64,000 nt of DNA from Nocardiopsis sp. N85 (GCF_028882275.1 NZ_JARBUT010000023.1:46120-110119), one strand, 5' to 3'; counted from the stretch's first letter, positions 34,385-43,311 are shown. Numbers and translations: made by a program. The notes: generated by a model from the letters alone, not told the origin.

Positions 34385-36475
34385 TCAGGCCGGGATCGCG
34401 CCGGTGGGGCGGTCCCAGTTCCGGTGCAGGCCGATGAGGCGCGTGAACTCGGCGACGCAGGTGTCGTCGGACTCCGGTGCGACGATCACACCCAGCTCCT
34501 CCCTGGTCCGCTGAGCCGGGGTGACGACGTGCTCGGGCAGCGGCGGCGCGATCGCCAGCCCCGCGCCGGCCCCCACCAGCACCAGCGGCTTGTGGTGCTT
34601 GTAGGCCTCCAACACGAAGTGGCGGGCCAGGCCGTCGCCGGACAGGACCGCGACGGCGTCGGCGCCGTCGGGGACGGCCACCGCGTCGTAGAGCACCGAG
34701 GACATCGTGGGCAGGGCCCGGTCCACGGTCAGGGCGCCGCCGTCGGTGGTGCGCACGGCACCGTCGGTGGCGGCGAGCAGTTCCACGATCGCGCCCTCCG
34801 CGATCAGCGGTTCGCGCAGCCCCTCCACGCTCGCCGCGTCCACGCCGTCGGCGACCAGGATGGCGACCTGACGGCCGACCACGGAACCGAAGGTCGTCTC
34901 GGCCTGGCTGAGCGCGGGGGAGGAGCGGCCGTGGTTGGGCGTCGTCTCCTCCTCGGGCGCCTCCACCCCGACCCCTTCGGCCACGGCCGAGGCCAGCCCG
35001 TGATCGACGTTGTCGAGGTTGGTCACCACCCGTTGGCGCACCGCGAGCTCCTCGCACTTGCCCAGTTCGAAGCGGAACGCGGCGATGAGGTGCTCGCGCT
35101 CCCAGGAGGCCAGGCTGTTGTAGAACAGGGTGGCCTGGGAGTAGTGGTCCTTGAAGCTCTCCGCCCGCTCGCGGATCTTGTGACCCTCCACCTTCTCCGT
35201 GTAGTGGCGGTAGACCCCCTCGTCGGCCATCGCCGGGCAGCCCCCGCCCAGGGAGTTGGGGAAGTAGGAGGTCCTGCCCCGGTGCACCCGGTGCTGGGCG
35301 AACCCGTCCCGCTGGTTGTTGTTCACCGGCGCCACCGGCCGGTTCACCGGGATCTGCTGGAAGTTGGAGCCGCCCAACCGGAGCAGCTGCGTGTCCAGGT
35401 AGGAGAAGTTGCGGGCCTGGAGCAGGGGGTCGTTGGTGAAGTCGATCCCCGGCACCACGTTCGCGGTGTGGAACGCCACCTGCTCGGTCTCGGCGAAGAA
35501 GTCGTCCGGGTTGCGGTCCAGGGTCAGCCGACCGATCGGCCGGACCGGGACCTGCTCCTCGGGGATGATCTTCGTGGCGTCCAGCAGGTCGAAGTCGAAG
35601 GCGTGCTCGTCCTCCTCCGAGACCAGCTGCACGCCCAGTTCCCACTCGGGGTACTGCCCGCGCTCGATGGCCTCCCACAGGTCGCGCCGGTTGAAGTCGG
35701 GGTCCTTGCCCTGGATGCGCTGGGCCTCGTCCCACACCAGGGAGTGGGTGCCCAGCATCGGCTTCCAGTGGAACTTCACGAACGTGCCCCGGCCCTCGGC
35801 GTCGACGAACCGGAAGGTGTGCACCCCGAACCCCTGCATGGTCCGGTAGCTGCGCGGGATGGCCCGGTCCGACATCAGCCACATCATCATGTGCGTGGTC
35901 TCGGGTTGCAGTCCCACGAAGTCCCACAGGGTGTCGTGCGCCGACTGCGCCTGCGGGATCTCGTTGTGCGGTTCGGGCTTGACCGCGTGCACGAAGTCCG
36001 GGAACTTGATGCCGTCCTGGATGAAGAACACCGGCATGTTGTTGCCGACCAGGTCGTAGTTGCCCTGCTCGGTGTAGAACTTCACCGCGAACCCGCGCAC
36101 GTCGCGCACCGTGTCGGCCGACCCTCGCGAGCCCGCCACGGTGGAGAAGCGCACGAACACCGGGGTGACCACGTCCGGCCCGCTCAGGAAGTGGGCGGCG
36201 GTCAGGTCCGACAGGCCCTCGTAGGGGCGGAAGCGCCCGTAGGCTCCGGCGCCCCGGGCGTGCACGACGCGCTCCGGGATGCGCTCGTGGTCGAAGTGGG
36301 TGATCTTCTCACGGGCGTGGAAGTCCTCCAACAGCGTGGGTCCGCGCCCACCGGCGGTGAGCGAGTTGTCGGTGTCCTCCACCCGCACCCCGGTATCGGT
36401 GGTCAGCGGGCCTTCGGAGTCGGTCCGGTCGGCGTCGAGCCGACGGTCCTTGGCGTCACGGGTGTCGTCGTTCAT
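34385..36475 (-). CDS. katE: Large-subunit catalase (HPII/KatE, clade 2)
   Basis: A 696-residue monofunctional haem catalase. The catalytic His is in PERVVHARGAGAYGRF (about 68-83) and the catalytic Asn in NNMPVFFIQDGIKFPD; the proximal haem ligand Tyr is in RNFSYLDTQLLRLGG (about 353). After the beta-barrel and helical regions a flavodoxin/GATase1-like domain follows (about 545-696; VAILVADGVDAASVEGL, PLVLVGAGAGLAIAPPL), which marks the large clade 2 enzymes of about 700-750 residues. ATG 36475 has GGGGGAG. A weak SigB-type element (GTTT-N14-CGGTCA) is at 36527-36550. It removes hydrogen peroxide in the cytosol. Confidence 0.95.
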   Translation of the reverse strand: MNDDTRDAKDRRLDADRTDSEGPLTTDTGVRVEDTDNSLTAGGRGPTLLEDFHAREKITHFDHERIPERVVHARGAGAYGRFRPYEGLSDLTAAHFLSGPDVVTPVFVRFSTVAGSRGSADTVRDVRGFAVKFYTEQGNYDLVGNNMPVFFIQDGIKFPDFVHAVKPEPHNEIPQAQSAHDTLWDFVGLQPETTHMMMWLMSDRAIPRSYRTMQGFGVHTFRFVDAEGRGTFVKFHWKPMLGTHSLVWDEAQRIQGKDPDFNRRDLWEAIERGQYPEWELGVQLVSEEDEHAFDFDLLDATKIIPEEQVPVRPIGRLTLDRNPDDFFAETEQVAFHTANVVPGIDFTNDPLLQARNFSYLDTQLLRLGGSNFQQIPVNRPVAPVNNNQRDGFAQHRVHRGRTSYFPNSLGGGCPAMADEGVYRHYTEKVEGHKIRERAESFKDHYSQATLFYNSLASWEREHLIAAFRFELGKCEELAVRQRVVTNLDNVDHGLASAVAEGVGVEAPEEETTPNHGRSSPALSQAETTFGSVVGRQVAILVADGVDAASVEGLREPLIAEGAIVELLAATDGAVRTTDGGALTVDRALPTMSSVLYDAVAVPDGADAVAVLSGDGLARHFVLEAYKHHKPLVLVGAGAGLAIAPPLPEHVVTPAQRTREELGVIVAPESDDTCVAEFTRLIGLHRNWDRPTGAIPA

Positions 36476-36526
36476 CGGGTCACTCCCCCAGGCGGTTCCT
36501 CGATGCTCCCTGTTCGGAGGTGCCAC

Positions 36527-36550
36527 TGACCGGTCGGCGAGGAGTGAAAC
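36527..36550 (-). promoter_or_regulatory. Weak SigB-type promoter candidate for catalase
   Basis: Minus strand GTTT (36550-36547), 14 bp, CGGTCA (36532-36527), about 52 bp before the catalase start. Spacing fits the stress-sigma consensus but the -10 has only a partial match. Confidence 0.3.
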
Positions 36551-36617
36551 ACGCAGGTGTGGATCCGGGGCGGCGGGGCAGTGGCACGCGGGAGAGAGAA
36601 GAGAAAGGGGATCGGTG

Positions 36618-37472
36618 ATGACCGAACGACGACCACCGGCACAGAGCCAGCCCCATCCGGGGCTGACCGAGCCCATGGAGCCCCGCCCGCGCGACGAGAT
36701 GCGCGACTATCGGGGCAGCGGCCTGCTGGAGGGGAAACGCGCGCTGATCACCGGGGGAGACTCGGGGATCGGCCGGGCCACGGCGGTGGCCTTCGCCAAG
36801 GAGGGCGCCGACGTGGTGTTCGGCTACCTGAGCGAGGACGCCGAGGCACGGCACACCGTCGGACTCGTCCAGGAACAGGGGAGACGGGCGGTGGCGGTGC
36901 GCGGCGACCTCGCCGACGAGTCCCACTGCGCGCACCTGGTGCGCAGGGCGGTGGACGAACTCGGCGGGATCGACATCCTGGTCGAGCACGCCGCCACCCA
37001 GGCCCCGGTGGACGACATCACCGAGCTGACCACCGAACAGTTGCGCCGCACCTTCGACGTCAACGTCATGGGGGTGTTCTGGACCGTGCGCGAAGCGGTG
37101 CCGCACATCCCCGACGGCGGGTCGATCATCATCACCGGGTCGATCAACGGTCTGCGCGGCAACGACACGCTGATCGACTACGCGGCGAGCAAGTCCGCCG
37201 TCATGAACCTGTCGTTGTCGTTGTCCCAGTCGCTCATGGACCGCGGCATCCGGGTGAACTGTGTGGCGCCCGGACCGGTGTGGACACCGCTCATCCCCGC
37301 CACCCTCGGAGAGAAGGGGGCCGAGGGTTTCGGGGAGCAGGCGCCCATGGAGAGGGCGGCCCATCCCGACGAGATCGCGCCCTCGTACGTGTTCTTCGCC
37401 AGTGGACGGCTGTCGTCGTACTACTCGGGGGAGACCCTGGCGCCGACCGGGGGCGAGATCCAGGCCGGCTGA
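36618..37472 (+). CDS. Stress-type short-chain dehydrogenase/reductase
   Basis: A 284-residue SDR of the longer YhdF/YdaD (general stress protein 39) type, with a 40-residue Pro-rich N-terminal arm before the fold. TGGDSGIGRATAVAFAKEGA (about 48-67) is the cofactor motif, EHAATQAP replaces the usual NNAG motif, and IITGSINGLRGND then YAASKSA carry the catalytic Ser, Tyr and Lys. The PGPVWTPLIPAT loop is typical of this subfamily. ATG 36618 has AAAGGGG upstream. Divergent from catalase; Bacillus homologues are SigB-controlled, in keeping with the island. Confidence 0.88.
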   Translation: MTERRPPAQSQPHPGLTEPMEPRPRDEMRDYRGSGLLEGKRALITGGDSGIGRATAVAFAKEGADVVFGYLSEDAEARHTVGLVQEQGRRAVAVRGDLADESHCAHLVRRAVDELGGIDILVEHAATQAPVDDITELTTEQLRRTFDVNVMGVFWTVREAVPHIPDGGSIIITGSINGLRGNDTLIDYAASKSAVMNLSLSLSQSLMDRGIRVNCVAPGPVWTPLIPATLGEKGAEGFGEQAPMERAAHPDEIAPSYVFFASGRLSSYYSGETLAPTGGEIQAG

Positions 37473-37481
37473 CCGCGGGCG

Positions 37482-37512
37482 GGGGCGGGGCGGACGGTGT
37501 CCGCCCCGCCCC
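37482..37512 (+). terminator. Hairpin terminator of the stress SDR
   Basis: GGGGCGGGGCGGAC and GTCCGCCCCGCCCC form a perfect 14-bp stem with a GGT loop, 10 bp after the stop codon. Confidence 0.85.
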
Positions 37513-37742
37513 GTGCGTCCCCGCCTCGACCGGTCCCGGAGACGAACCCCCGCGCCCGGGCGGCCGGATCGGGGCGACGGCGCCGGGCCGGTCGGGGCGC
37601 CCGACGGCGGGGCCCTGACGGTGTCCACGAGCCGATCGCGTTCCACCCCGGGCGGCCCATCGGCGACGCTCCGCCTCATCTCTCCCCCTCGCCGGGGTCG
37701 TGCGCGAGCGCGGCCCCGGCGGGCGTCGGTGGTCCCCGGATG

Positions 37743-38153
37743 TCAGCTCCGGGCCCGCGAGGTACGGTCGTCGCTCTCCTTGCGCAGGGCGTCCACGAGC
37801 TGGGACTTGGTCATCTTCGAGCGGCCCCTCACACCGAGGCGGCGGGCCTGTTCGTAGAGGTGCTCCTTGGTGGCGTTGGCGTTCACGCCTCCGGCGGTGT
37901 CGGAGTCCTTCCTCCCGCGCTTCCTCGCGTTCGGGTCGGCGGCCCGGGCGTCCGAGGGACCCTTGTCCTCCTTGGGCTCCCAGTGGTCGCCGACCTTCTC
38001 GAAGGTGTGCTTGACGGCGGCCATGGCGACCCGGTGGGCGCGCTCGCCCTCGCCGTACCGCTCGACGGCCGAGTCGTGGGCCTTGATCCAGGTGCGCTGT
38101 GCCTTCTTCGGCGACCTGCGCAGGGTGTCGGGCAGTTCCCGAGTCCCGGGCAC
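37743..38153 (-). CDS. ChaB family protein with C-terminal Rho-N/SAP-like domain
   Basis: A 136-residue basic protein. Residues about 6-65 are ChaB (ELPDTLRRSPKKAQRTWIKA, YGEGERAHRVAMAAVKHTFE, WEPKED). An Arg/Lys-rich linker (NARKRGRKDSD) follows, then residues about 95-130 form a Rho N-terminal/SAP-like helical motif (TKEHLYEQARRLGVRGRSKM, TKSQLVDALRKE). ChaB proteins were named as cation-transport regulators, but this actinobacterial fusion is more like a stress-induced nucleic-acid-associated protein. GTG 38153 has GGAGG upstream. It follows the alcohol dehydrogenase, probably under its SigB-type promoter. Confidence 0.85.
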   Translation of the reverse strand: MPGTRELPDTLRRSPKKAQRTWIKAHDSAVERYGEGERAHRVAMAAVKHTFEKVGDHWEPKEDKGPSDARAADPNARKRGRKDSDTAGGVNANATKEHLYEQARRLGVRGRSKMTKSQLVDALRKESDDRTSRARS

Positions 38154-38169
38154 GGGACCCACCTCCTTC

Positions 38170-38197
38170 GGTGTCGGGTGTCGGGTGTCGGGTGTCG
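38170..38197. repeat. Four tandem 7-bp repeats
   Basis: GGTGTCG occurs four times in tandem (38170-38176, 38177-38183, 38184-38190, 38191-38197), between the alcohol dehydrogenase stop and the ribosome site of the ChaB gene. Probably a slippage-prone spacer; copy number may vary between strains. Confidence 0.85.
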
Positions 38198-38215
38198 GAT
38201 CCGGCTCGGGCCGGT

Positions 38216-39400
38216 TCACGGGCGGAAGAGCACCTTGACGGCGCCGTTCCGCTTCTTCTGGAACATGGCGTAGGCGTCGGGCGCCTCGTCCAGGGACATG
38301 TGGTGGGTGGCGAAGTCGTCCACCCCCAGCACGTCGGTGTCGTCGAGCAGCGGCAGGATGTCGGGCGCCCAGCGGCGCACGTTGGCCTGGCCCATCCGGA
38401 GCTGGATCTGCTTGTCGAACAGGGTGAGCATGGGCAGCGGGTCGGCGGTGCCGCCGTAGACGCCGATGATCGAGATGGTGCCGCCCCGGCGGACCAGTTC
38501 GATGGCGGTCCGCAGGGCCGAGAGCCGGTCCACGCCGACGTTCTCCATGAGCGTGGCCGCCGCGCCCTTGGGCAGGAACGAGGTGAGCCGCTGGGCGAAC
38601 CGGGCCGGCCCGTGACCGTCGGCCTCCAGCCCGACCGCGTCGATGACGGCGTCGGGCCCCTGGCCTCGGGTCCGTTCGCGGATCCGCTCGATGAGGTCGT
38701 CGATGCCGTCGGAGGAATCGAACACCTCCACGCCGCGGGCGGAGGCCCGGAGCCGGCGCTCCGGCACGGGGTCCACCCCGAAGACCCGACCCGCGCCCAG
38801 GTGGTGGGCCACCCGGCAGCACATGTCGCCGATGGGCCCCAGACCCAGGACGGCGACCGAGCCGCCCTCGGGCACGTCGGCGTAGCGGACGGCCTGCCAG
38901 GCGGTGGGCAGCACGTCGGACAGGAACACGTACCGGTCGGCGGGGCCGTGGGACGGGACGGGGATGACGTTGGCCTCGGCACGGGGCACGCGCAGGTACT
39001 CGGCCTGGGCCCCGGGCACGGAACCGTACAGGGAGCTGTACCCGTAGATGGGGGCGCCGGTGCCCTGCTCGTCGTCGCGGGTGTTCTCGCACTGGGTCTG
39101 GAGGCCGCTCCGGCACGTGACGCAGTGGCCGCAGGAGATCTGGAAGGGGACCACGACGCGTTGGCCGGGGACCAGGGAGGTCACGTCGGGGCCGACCTCC
39201 TCGATGACGCCCAGGGGTTCGTGCCCCAGGATGTCGCCCTGGCGCATGAAGGGGCCCAGGACCTCGTACAGGTGCAGGTCCGATCCGCACAGGCCCGAAC
39301 TCTCGACCTTGAGGATCACGTCCCCGGGATCCTCGACGCGGGGATCGGGGACCTCCTCGGTGCGCACGTCGCGCGTGCCGTTCCACACGACCGCCCTCAT
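38216..39400 (-). CDS. Zinc-dependent alcohol dehydrogenase (formaldehyde dehydrogenase-like)
   Basis: A 394-residue medium-chain dehydrogenase. Catalytic zinc ligands are C in SSGLCGSDLHLYE (about 38) and H-E in ILGHEPLGVIEEVG (about 60). The structural zinc site is CGHCVTCRSGLQTQC (about 90-104). The nucleotide fold carries VAVLGLGPIGDMCCR (about 184-198). The long C-terminal part and YGxxxGxxPGAQAEYLRVP are characteristic of glutathione-independent formaldehyde dehydrogenase-like enzymes. ATG 39400. A strong SigB-type promoter stands 50 bp upstream, so induction in stress is expected. Substrate uncertain. Confidence 0.9.
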   Translation of the reverse strand: MRAVVWNGTRDVRTEEVPDPRVEDPGDVILKVESSGLCGSDLHLYEVLGPFMRQGDILGHEPLGVIEEVGPDVTSLVPGQRVVVPFQISCGHCVTCRSGLQTQCENTRDDEQGTGAPIYGYSSLYGSVPGAQAEYLRVPRAEANVIPVPSHGPADRYVFLSDVLPTAWQAVRYADVPEGGSVAVLGLGPIGDMCCRVAHHLGAGRVFGVDPVPERRLRASARGVEVFDSSDGIDDLIERIRERTRGQGPDAVIDAVGLEADGHGPARFAQRLTSFLPKGAAATLMENVGVDRLSALRTAIELVRRGGTISIIGVYGGTADPLPMLTLFDKQIQLRMGQANVRRWAPDILPLLDDTDVLGVDDFATHHMSLDEAPDAYAMFQKKRNGAVKVLFRP

Positions 39401-39449
39401 GTTCCCTCCCGGTGTCGGAAAGCGTCCTCGGTCCGTCGTGGGCGGGCCA

Positions 39450-39474
39450 CTACCCGTGCGCTCCCAGGGGAAAC
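39450..39474 (-). promoter_or_regulatory. SigB-type promoter of the alcohol dehydrogenase/ChaB unit
   Basis: Minus strand GTTT (39474-39471), 15 bp, then GGGTAG (39455-39450), an almost exact match to GNNT-N14-16-GGGTAY. It sits 50 bp before the start codon. The best of the four stress-sigma elements in this island. Confidence 0.65.
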
Positions 39475-39481
39475 ACCGGTG

Positions 39482-40369
39482 TCAACCGGCGGGCAGGTCC
39501 TGGAGGAAGGCGGAGGTGACCGGGTCGATGCCGCCCGCCACGGCCGAGACCCGCCAGGGCCGGTCGGCGGTGTCGGCGAGGGCCAGCACGGGCAGTCCCC
39601 GGGCGTGGGTCTTGCGGGCCACGGGGGCCGGGACCAGGGCGATGCCCAGGTCGCGCCGGACCAGGTCGAGGAGGGTGTGGATGTCGTTGACCGTGTAGTG
39701 GACACGACGGTGGACGCCCCGGGCGGCGAAGGCGCCCTCGTTGATCTCACGGGCCGCCCAGCTGTGCTCCAGGTCCACGAACCCCCGGCCCTCCAGGTCG
39801 GACCAGTGCACGGTGTCCCGGTCGGCGAGGGGGTGATCGGGGGCGCAGAGCAGGACGAGGGGTTCGGCGGCCAGGGGGAGCCACCGCAGCCCGTCGGTGG
39901 GCCGTCCGTTGCCACCGGTGGCGACGAAGGCGACGTCCAGGGTGCCCTGGCGCATGCGCTCCAGGAGGGTGGTGCTGCCCGCCTGGTCGAACACGATGTC
40001 GACGTGCGGGTGGCGGCGGTGGAAACGGGCGAGCAGCTCGGTGATGTCGATGACGCCCAGACACTGTTCGCTGCCCAGCCGCAGGGACCCCTGGAGGTGG
40101 GCGGTGGTCGCGGCGACCGCGTCGCGCCCCGCCGCGGCCAGGTCGAGCATGCCGCGGGCCTTGGGCAGCAGCGCGAACCCGGCGGGGGAGAGTTCGACGC
40201 TGCGGGTGGTGCGGTGGAACAGGGGGGAGCCGAGTTCGCGCTCCAGGGTGCGGATCGCCGCGGACAGCCCCGACTGGGAGACATGGGTGCGTTCGGCCGC
40301 ACGGGTGAAGCTGCGCTCCTCGGCGACGGCGACGAAGTATTCGACCTGGCGTAGTTCCACGTCGTTCAT
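39482..40369 (-). CDS. LysR family transcriptional regulator
   Basis: A 295-residue LTTR. The winged HTH occupies residues about 3-62 (LRQVEYFVAVAEERSFTRAA, HVSQSGLSAAIRTLERELGS); the periplasmic-binding-protein-like effector domain spans about 90-295 (LRLGSEQCLGVIDITELLAR). ATG 40369 follows a terminator of the FecBCD-type operon. The alcohol dehydrogenase is the next gene downstream on the same strand, 80 bp away with its own promoter. LTTRs usually control a divergent neighbour, but there is none here, so its target is unclear. Confidence 0.9.
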   Translation of the reverse strand: MNDVELRQVEYFVAVAEERSFTRAAERTHVSQSGLSAAIRTLERELGSPLFHRTTRSVELSPAGFALLPKARGMLDLAAAGRDAVAATTAHLQGSLRLGSEQCLGVIDITELLARFHRRHPHVDIVFDQAGSTTLLERMRQGTLDVAFVATGGNGRPTDGLRWLPLAAEPLVLLCAPDHPLADRDTVHWSDLEGRGFVDLEHSWAAREINEGAFAARGVHRRVHYTVNDIHTLLDLVRRDLGIALVPAPVARKTHARGLPVLALADTADRPWRVSAVAGGIDPVTSAFLQDLPAG

Positions 40370-40380
40370 TATCGCCGGGC

Positions 40381-40417
40381 CGGCGCCCTCCCCGGCGGGG
40401 GTGCGGGGAGGGCGCCG
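40381..40417 (-). terminator. Hairpin terminator of the FecBCD-type operon
   Basis: CGGCGCCCTCCCC and GGGGAGGGCGCCG form a 13-bp perfect stem with an 11-nt loop, 8 bp past the stop of the binding-protein gene. Confidence 0.8.
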
Positions 40418-40424
40418 GAGGGGG

Positions 40425-41420
40425 TCAGGAGGTGTGTTCGCCCAGGTACTCGGCGAACTTCTCCAGGCCGTCGATGTTGCGGGGACCGGAGATGCCCTCG
40501 TTGTAGTCGAGGATGAAGAAGTTCTCCTCGGCGACGGCCGGGACGTCGGCCAGGGCGGGCAGGCCGGTGAGGAACTCGATCTTGTCCTCGGCGGGCTGGT
40601 CGCCGTAGTCGAGGATGATGACGACCTCGGGCTCGGCCTCCACGACGGCCTCCCAGCCGACCTGGGTCCAGCGTTCGTCGAGGTCGGCGAAGATGTTGCG
40701 GCCGCCGGCGAACCGGATGATGTCGTTGGGCGGTACCTGGGATCCGGCGGTGAAGGGCTGGTCGGTGCCCGAGTCGTAGAGGAACACGGGGACGGGGTCG
40801 CCCTCCGGGGCCTGCTCCTCGACGGTTTCGACGCGGGCGCGGTAGTCGGCGACGAGCTCGGTGGCGCGGTCCTCCACCCCGAAGATGGCGCCCAGCCGCT
40901 CCAGGTCGGTGAACAGCCCCTCGAACGGGGTCACCTCCTCGGGATGGCCCGGGTAGTTGAAGCACGACTCGGTGTGCATGAAGCTCTGGATGCCGAGCCC
41001 GTCGAGGATCTCCGGGGTGATGCCGCGCTGGTCGCTGAAGCCCGAGTTCCAGCCCGCGACGACGAAGTCGGCCTCGGCGTCGACGACGAGTTCGCGGTTG
41101 AGGAGGTCGTCGCTGAGGAACTCCACCCGGGCGTACTCGTCGGCCCACGGGGACTCGGTGACGGGCGGGTTGGCCGGTGGCATGACGTAGCCGTGGACGT
41201 GGTCGGTCAGGCCCAGGGAGAACATCTTGTCGGCGCTGCCGCCCTCGTAGACGACCGCGCGCTCGGGGGTGGTGTACTCGATCTCCTCGCCGCAGCGGGG
41301 AACGGTGACGGTGGCCGGGGCGCCCGCCCGGTTCGGTTCCTCTTCGACCCGGGCGCCGCAGCCGGTGGCGGCCAGGGCGGTCAGGGCCAGTGCGGCGGCG
41401 GTGAGGGGACGGTGGTTCAC
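40425..41420 (-). CDS. FecB/BtuF-type substrate-binding lipoprotein
   Basis: A 331-residue periplasmic-binding lipoprotein. The signal peptide ends in LAATGC; TVPRCGEEIEYT and ERAVVYEGGSADKMFSLGL are the usual N-lobe segments, and FAGGRNIFADLDERWTQVGW (about residue 235) with PEVVIILDYG is the C-lobe signature of the class. GTG 41420 overlaps the ATPase stop by 4 bp with AAAGG upstream. Class III binding proteins bind metal-siderophores, haem or cobalamin; relatives are also labelled putative F420-0 transporters. A Zur-type box at the operon head favours a zinc- or other metal-chelate ligand. Confidence 0.88.
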   Translation of the reverse strand: MNHRPLTAAALALTALAATGCGARVEEEPNRAGAPATVTVPRCGEEIEYTTPERAVVYEGGSADKMFSLGLTDHVHGYVMPPANPPVTESPWADEYARVEFLSDDLLNRELVVDAEADFVVAGWNSGFSDQRGITPEILDGLGIQSFMHTESCFNYPGHPEEVTPFEGLFTDLERLGAIFGVEDRATELVADYRARVETVEEQAPEGDPVPVFLYDSGTDQPFTAGSQVPPNDIIRFAGGRNIFADLDERWTQVGWEAVVEAEPEVVIILDYGDQPAEDKIEFLTGLPALADVPAVAEENFFILDYNEGISGPRNIDGLEKFAEYLGEHTS

Positions 41421-42199
41421 GGAGTGCCTTTCTCGTGGGTGAGTCGGTAGAGCAGCTGGGGGTCGCCCGTGAGGGGGTGGGCGACGACGGTGGCCTCGAC
41501 GCCGAAGACGTCGCGGATCAGTTCGGGGGTGAGGACCTCGGCCGGCGGTCCGGTGGCGACGAGGCGGCCCTCCTCCAGGACGCCGATGCGGTCGCACGCG
41601 GCGGCGGCGAGGTTGAGGTCGTGCAGGACGACCAGGGTGGTGACGCCGAGCTCGCGCAGCAGCGACAGCAGGTGGATCTGGTGCCGGACGTCGAGGTGGT
41701 TGGTGGGCTCGTCCAGGACCAGCACGCGGGGTTCCTGGACCAGGGCGCGGGCCATGAGGACGCGTTGGCGTTCGCCGCCGGACAGGGTCAGCACGCCGCG
41801 GTGGGCGAGGTGGGCGACGTCCATGGAGTCCATGGCCCGCTCGCACAGTTCCCGTTCGCGGGCGGTGAGGGGCCCGTTGCCGCGCTGGTGGGGGACCCGG
41901 CCCAGGGCGACGATCTCGGCGACGGTGAAGTCGAGGTCGCTGCCGTTCTCCTGGGTGAGCGCGGCGACGCGGCGGGCCCCCTCCCGGGGACGCAGGTCGG
42001 CGAGGTCGTCGCCCCCGACGCGGACGGTGCCGCCGCTGGGGCGCAGGGCCCGGTAGACACAGCGCAGCGCGGTGGACTTGCCCGACCCGTTGGGACCGAT
42101 GAGGCCGACCACGGAACCGTCCGCGACGTCCAGGTCCAGGGAGTGAACGAGGGTGGTGCCGTCGAGGGCGACGGTGAGGCCGTCCAGGCTCAGGTGCAT
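41417..42199 (-). CDS. FecE/BtuD-type ABC transporter ATPase
   Basis: A 260-residue ATPase with Walker A GPNGSGKST (about 35-43), Q-loop LTQENGSDLDFTV, signature LTLSGGERQR (about 140), Walker B VLVLDEPTNHLD (about 160) and switch His in VVLHDLNLAAA. The VAEIVALGRVPHQR segment is typical of siderophore-type ATPases. ATG 42199 overlaps the permease stop by one base. Acts on the cytosolic face with the FecCD-type permease. Confidence 0.92.
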   Translation of the reverse strand: MHLSLDGLTVALDGTTLVHSLDLDVADGSVVGLIGPNGSGKSTALRCVYRALRPSGGTVRVGGDDLADLRPREGARRVAALTQENGSDLDFTVAEIVALGRVPHQRGNGPLTARERELCERAMDSMDVAHLAHRGVLTLSGGERQRVLMARALVQEPRVLVLDEPTNHLDVRHQIHLLSLLRELGVTTLVVLHDLNLAAAACDRIGVLEEGRLVATGPPAEVLTPELIRDVFGVEATVVAHPLTGDPQLLYRLTHEKGTP

Positions 42200-43311
42200 C
42201 AGCGTCCTCCGAACAGGTAGCCGCGACGGCGCATGAGGGTGAGGAACACCGGGACGCCGATGAGGGCGGTGAGCACGCCCAGGGGGAGTTCGCGGGGCGC
42301 GGCGATGGTGCGCGAGACCAGGTCGACCCAGATCATCAGGACCGCCCCGGCCAGGGGCGCGATGGTCAGGACCCGGCGGTGGGCGGCGCCGACGAGGATG
42401 CGCACGACGTGCGGGACGACCAGGCCCACGAACCCGATGGCGCCGCTGACGGCGACCATGGCGCCGGTCATCAGCGCCGTGATGAGGAACAGGACGCGGC
42501 GCGTCCGGTCGACGTCGACGCCCAGGCTGGTGGCGGTCTCGTCGCCCAGGGCGGTGGCGTCCAGGCGGCGGGACATGGTGTGCAGCGCGACGAGACCGGC
42601 CAGGACGATGACGGCGACGACGGGCAGGGATCCCCAGGTGGCGGCGCCGAAGCCGCCCATGGTCCAGAACAGGACGGTGGCGGTGGCCTCGTTGCCGGGG
42701 GCCAGGTAGATGATGACGCTCATGATCGCCTGGAACCCGAAGGAGAGGGCGACACCGGTGAGGACCAGCCGCAGCGGGGTGATGCCGGCCGGGGAACGGG
42801 CGATGAGGTGGACGAGCAGGGTCGCGGTCAACGCGCCGAGGAAGGCCCCGGCCGAGACGGCGTACGGGCCCAGGGCGGCCAGCGCGCCCAGGACGCCGAC
42901 CGTGACGGCGCCGACGGAGGCCCCGGAGGAGACACCGAGGATGTAGGGATCGGCGAGGGGGTTGCGGACCAGGGCCTGGACGGCGACGCCGACCGCGCCC
43001 AGACCGGCGCCGACGAGGGCGGCCAGGACGACGCGGGGGGTGCGGATGTTCCAGATGATCTGGTAGCGGGTGACCTCGTCGGGGGCGATGGCGCCGCCGG
43101 TGAGGGCGGCCCAGAGGTAGCGGGCGGTCTCGGCGGGCGGGATGAGGGCGGTGCCCAGGCCGATGGCGGGCAGGGTGGAGGCGGCCAGGAGCAGGGCCAG
43201 GGCGAGGGCGGCGACGGCGGTGCCGGTGGGGGTGGTGAGCCACCTGGGATGGGCCGTGCGCGGGGGTGTGGGCGGTGGCGCCGTCACCGACGGTGCGGAG
43301 GTCGGGGGCAC
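42199..43311 (-). CDS. FecCD/BtuC-type ABC permease
   Basis: A 370-residue permease with about ten helices. The family pattern includes WNIRTPRVVLAALVGAGLGA (about 96), VQALVRNPLADPYILGVSSG (about 120-139) and FVGLVVPHVVRIL (about 300), the coupling-helix region. GTG 43311 is chosen because AAGGAG lies 5 nt upstream; the longer frame from ATG 43377 would read straight through the operator at 43362-43376, which is better explained as promoter DNA. First gene of the importer operon. Confidence 0.9.
   Translation of the reverse strand: MPPTSAPSVTAPPPTPPRTAHPRWLTTPTGTAVAALALALLLAASTLPAIGLGTALIPPAETARYLWAALTGGAIAPDEVTRYQIIWNIRTPRVVLAALVGAGLGAVGVAVQALVRNPLADPYILGVSSGASVGAVTVGVLGALAALGPYAVSAGAFLGALTATLLVHLIARSPAGITPLRLVLTGVALSFGFQAIMSVIIYLAPGNEATATVLFWTMGGFGAATWGSLPVVAVIVLAGLVALHTMSRRLDATALGDETATSLGVDVDRTRRVLFLITALMTGAMVAVSGAIGFVGLVVPHVVRILVGAAHRRVLTIAPLAGAVLMIWVDLVSRTIAAPRELPLGVLTALIGVPVFLTLMRRRGYLFGGR

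Noticed and set aside
40425..43311. Dedicated F420 precursor or cobalamin importer.
   Set aside because: Sequence alone cannot exclude it, but the perfect Zur-type box and COG0523 neighbour make a metal chelate more likely.
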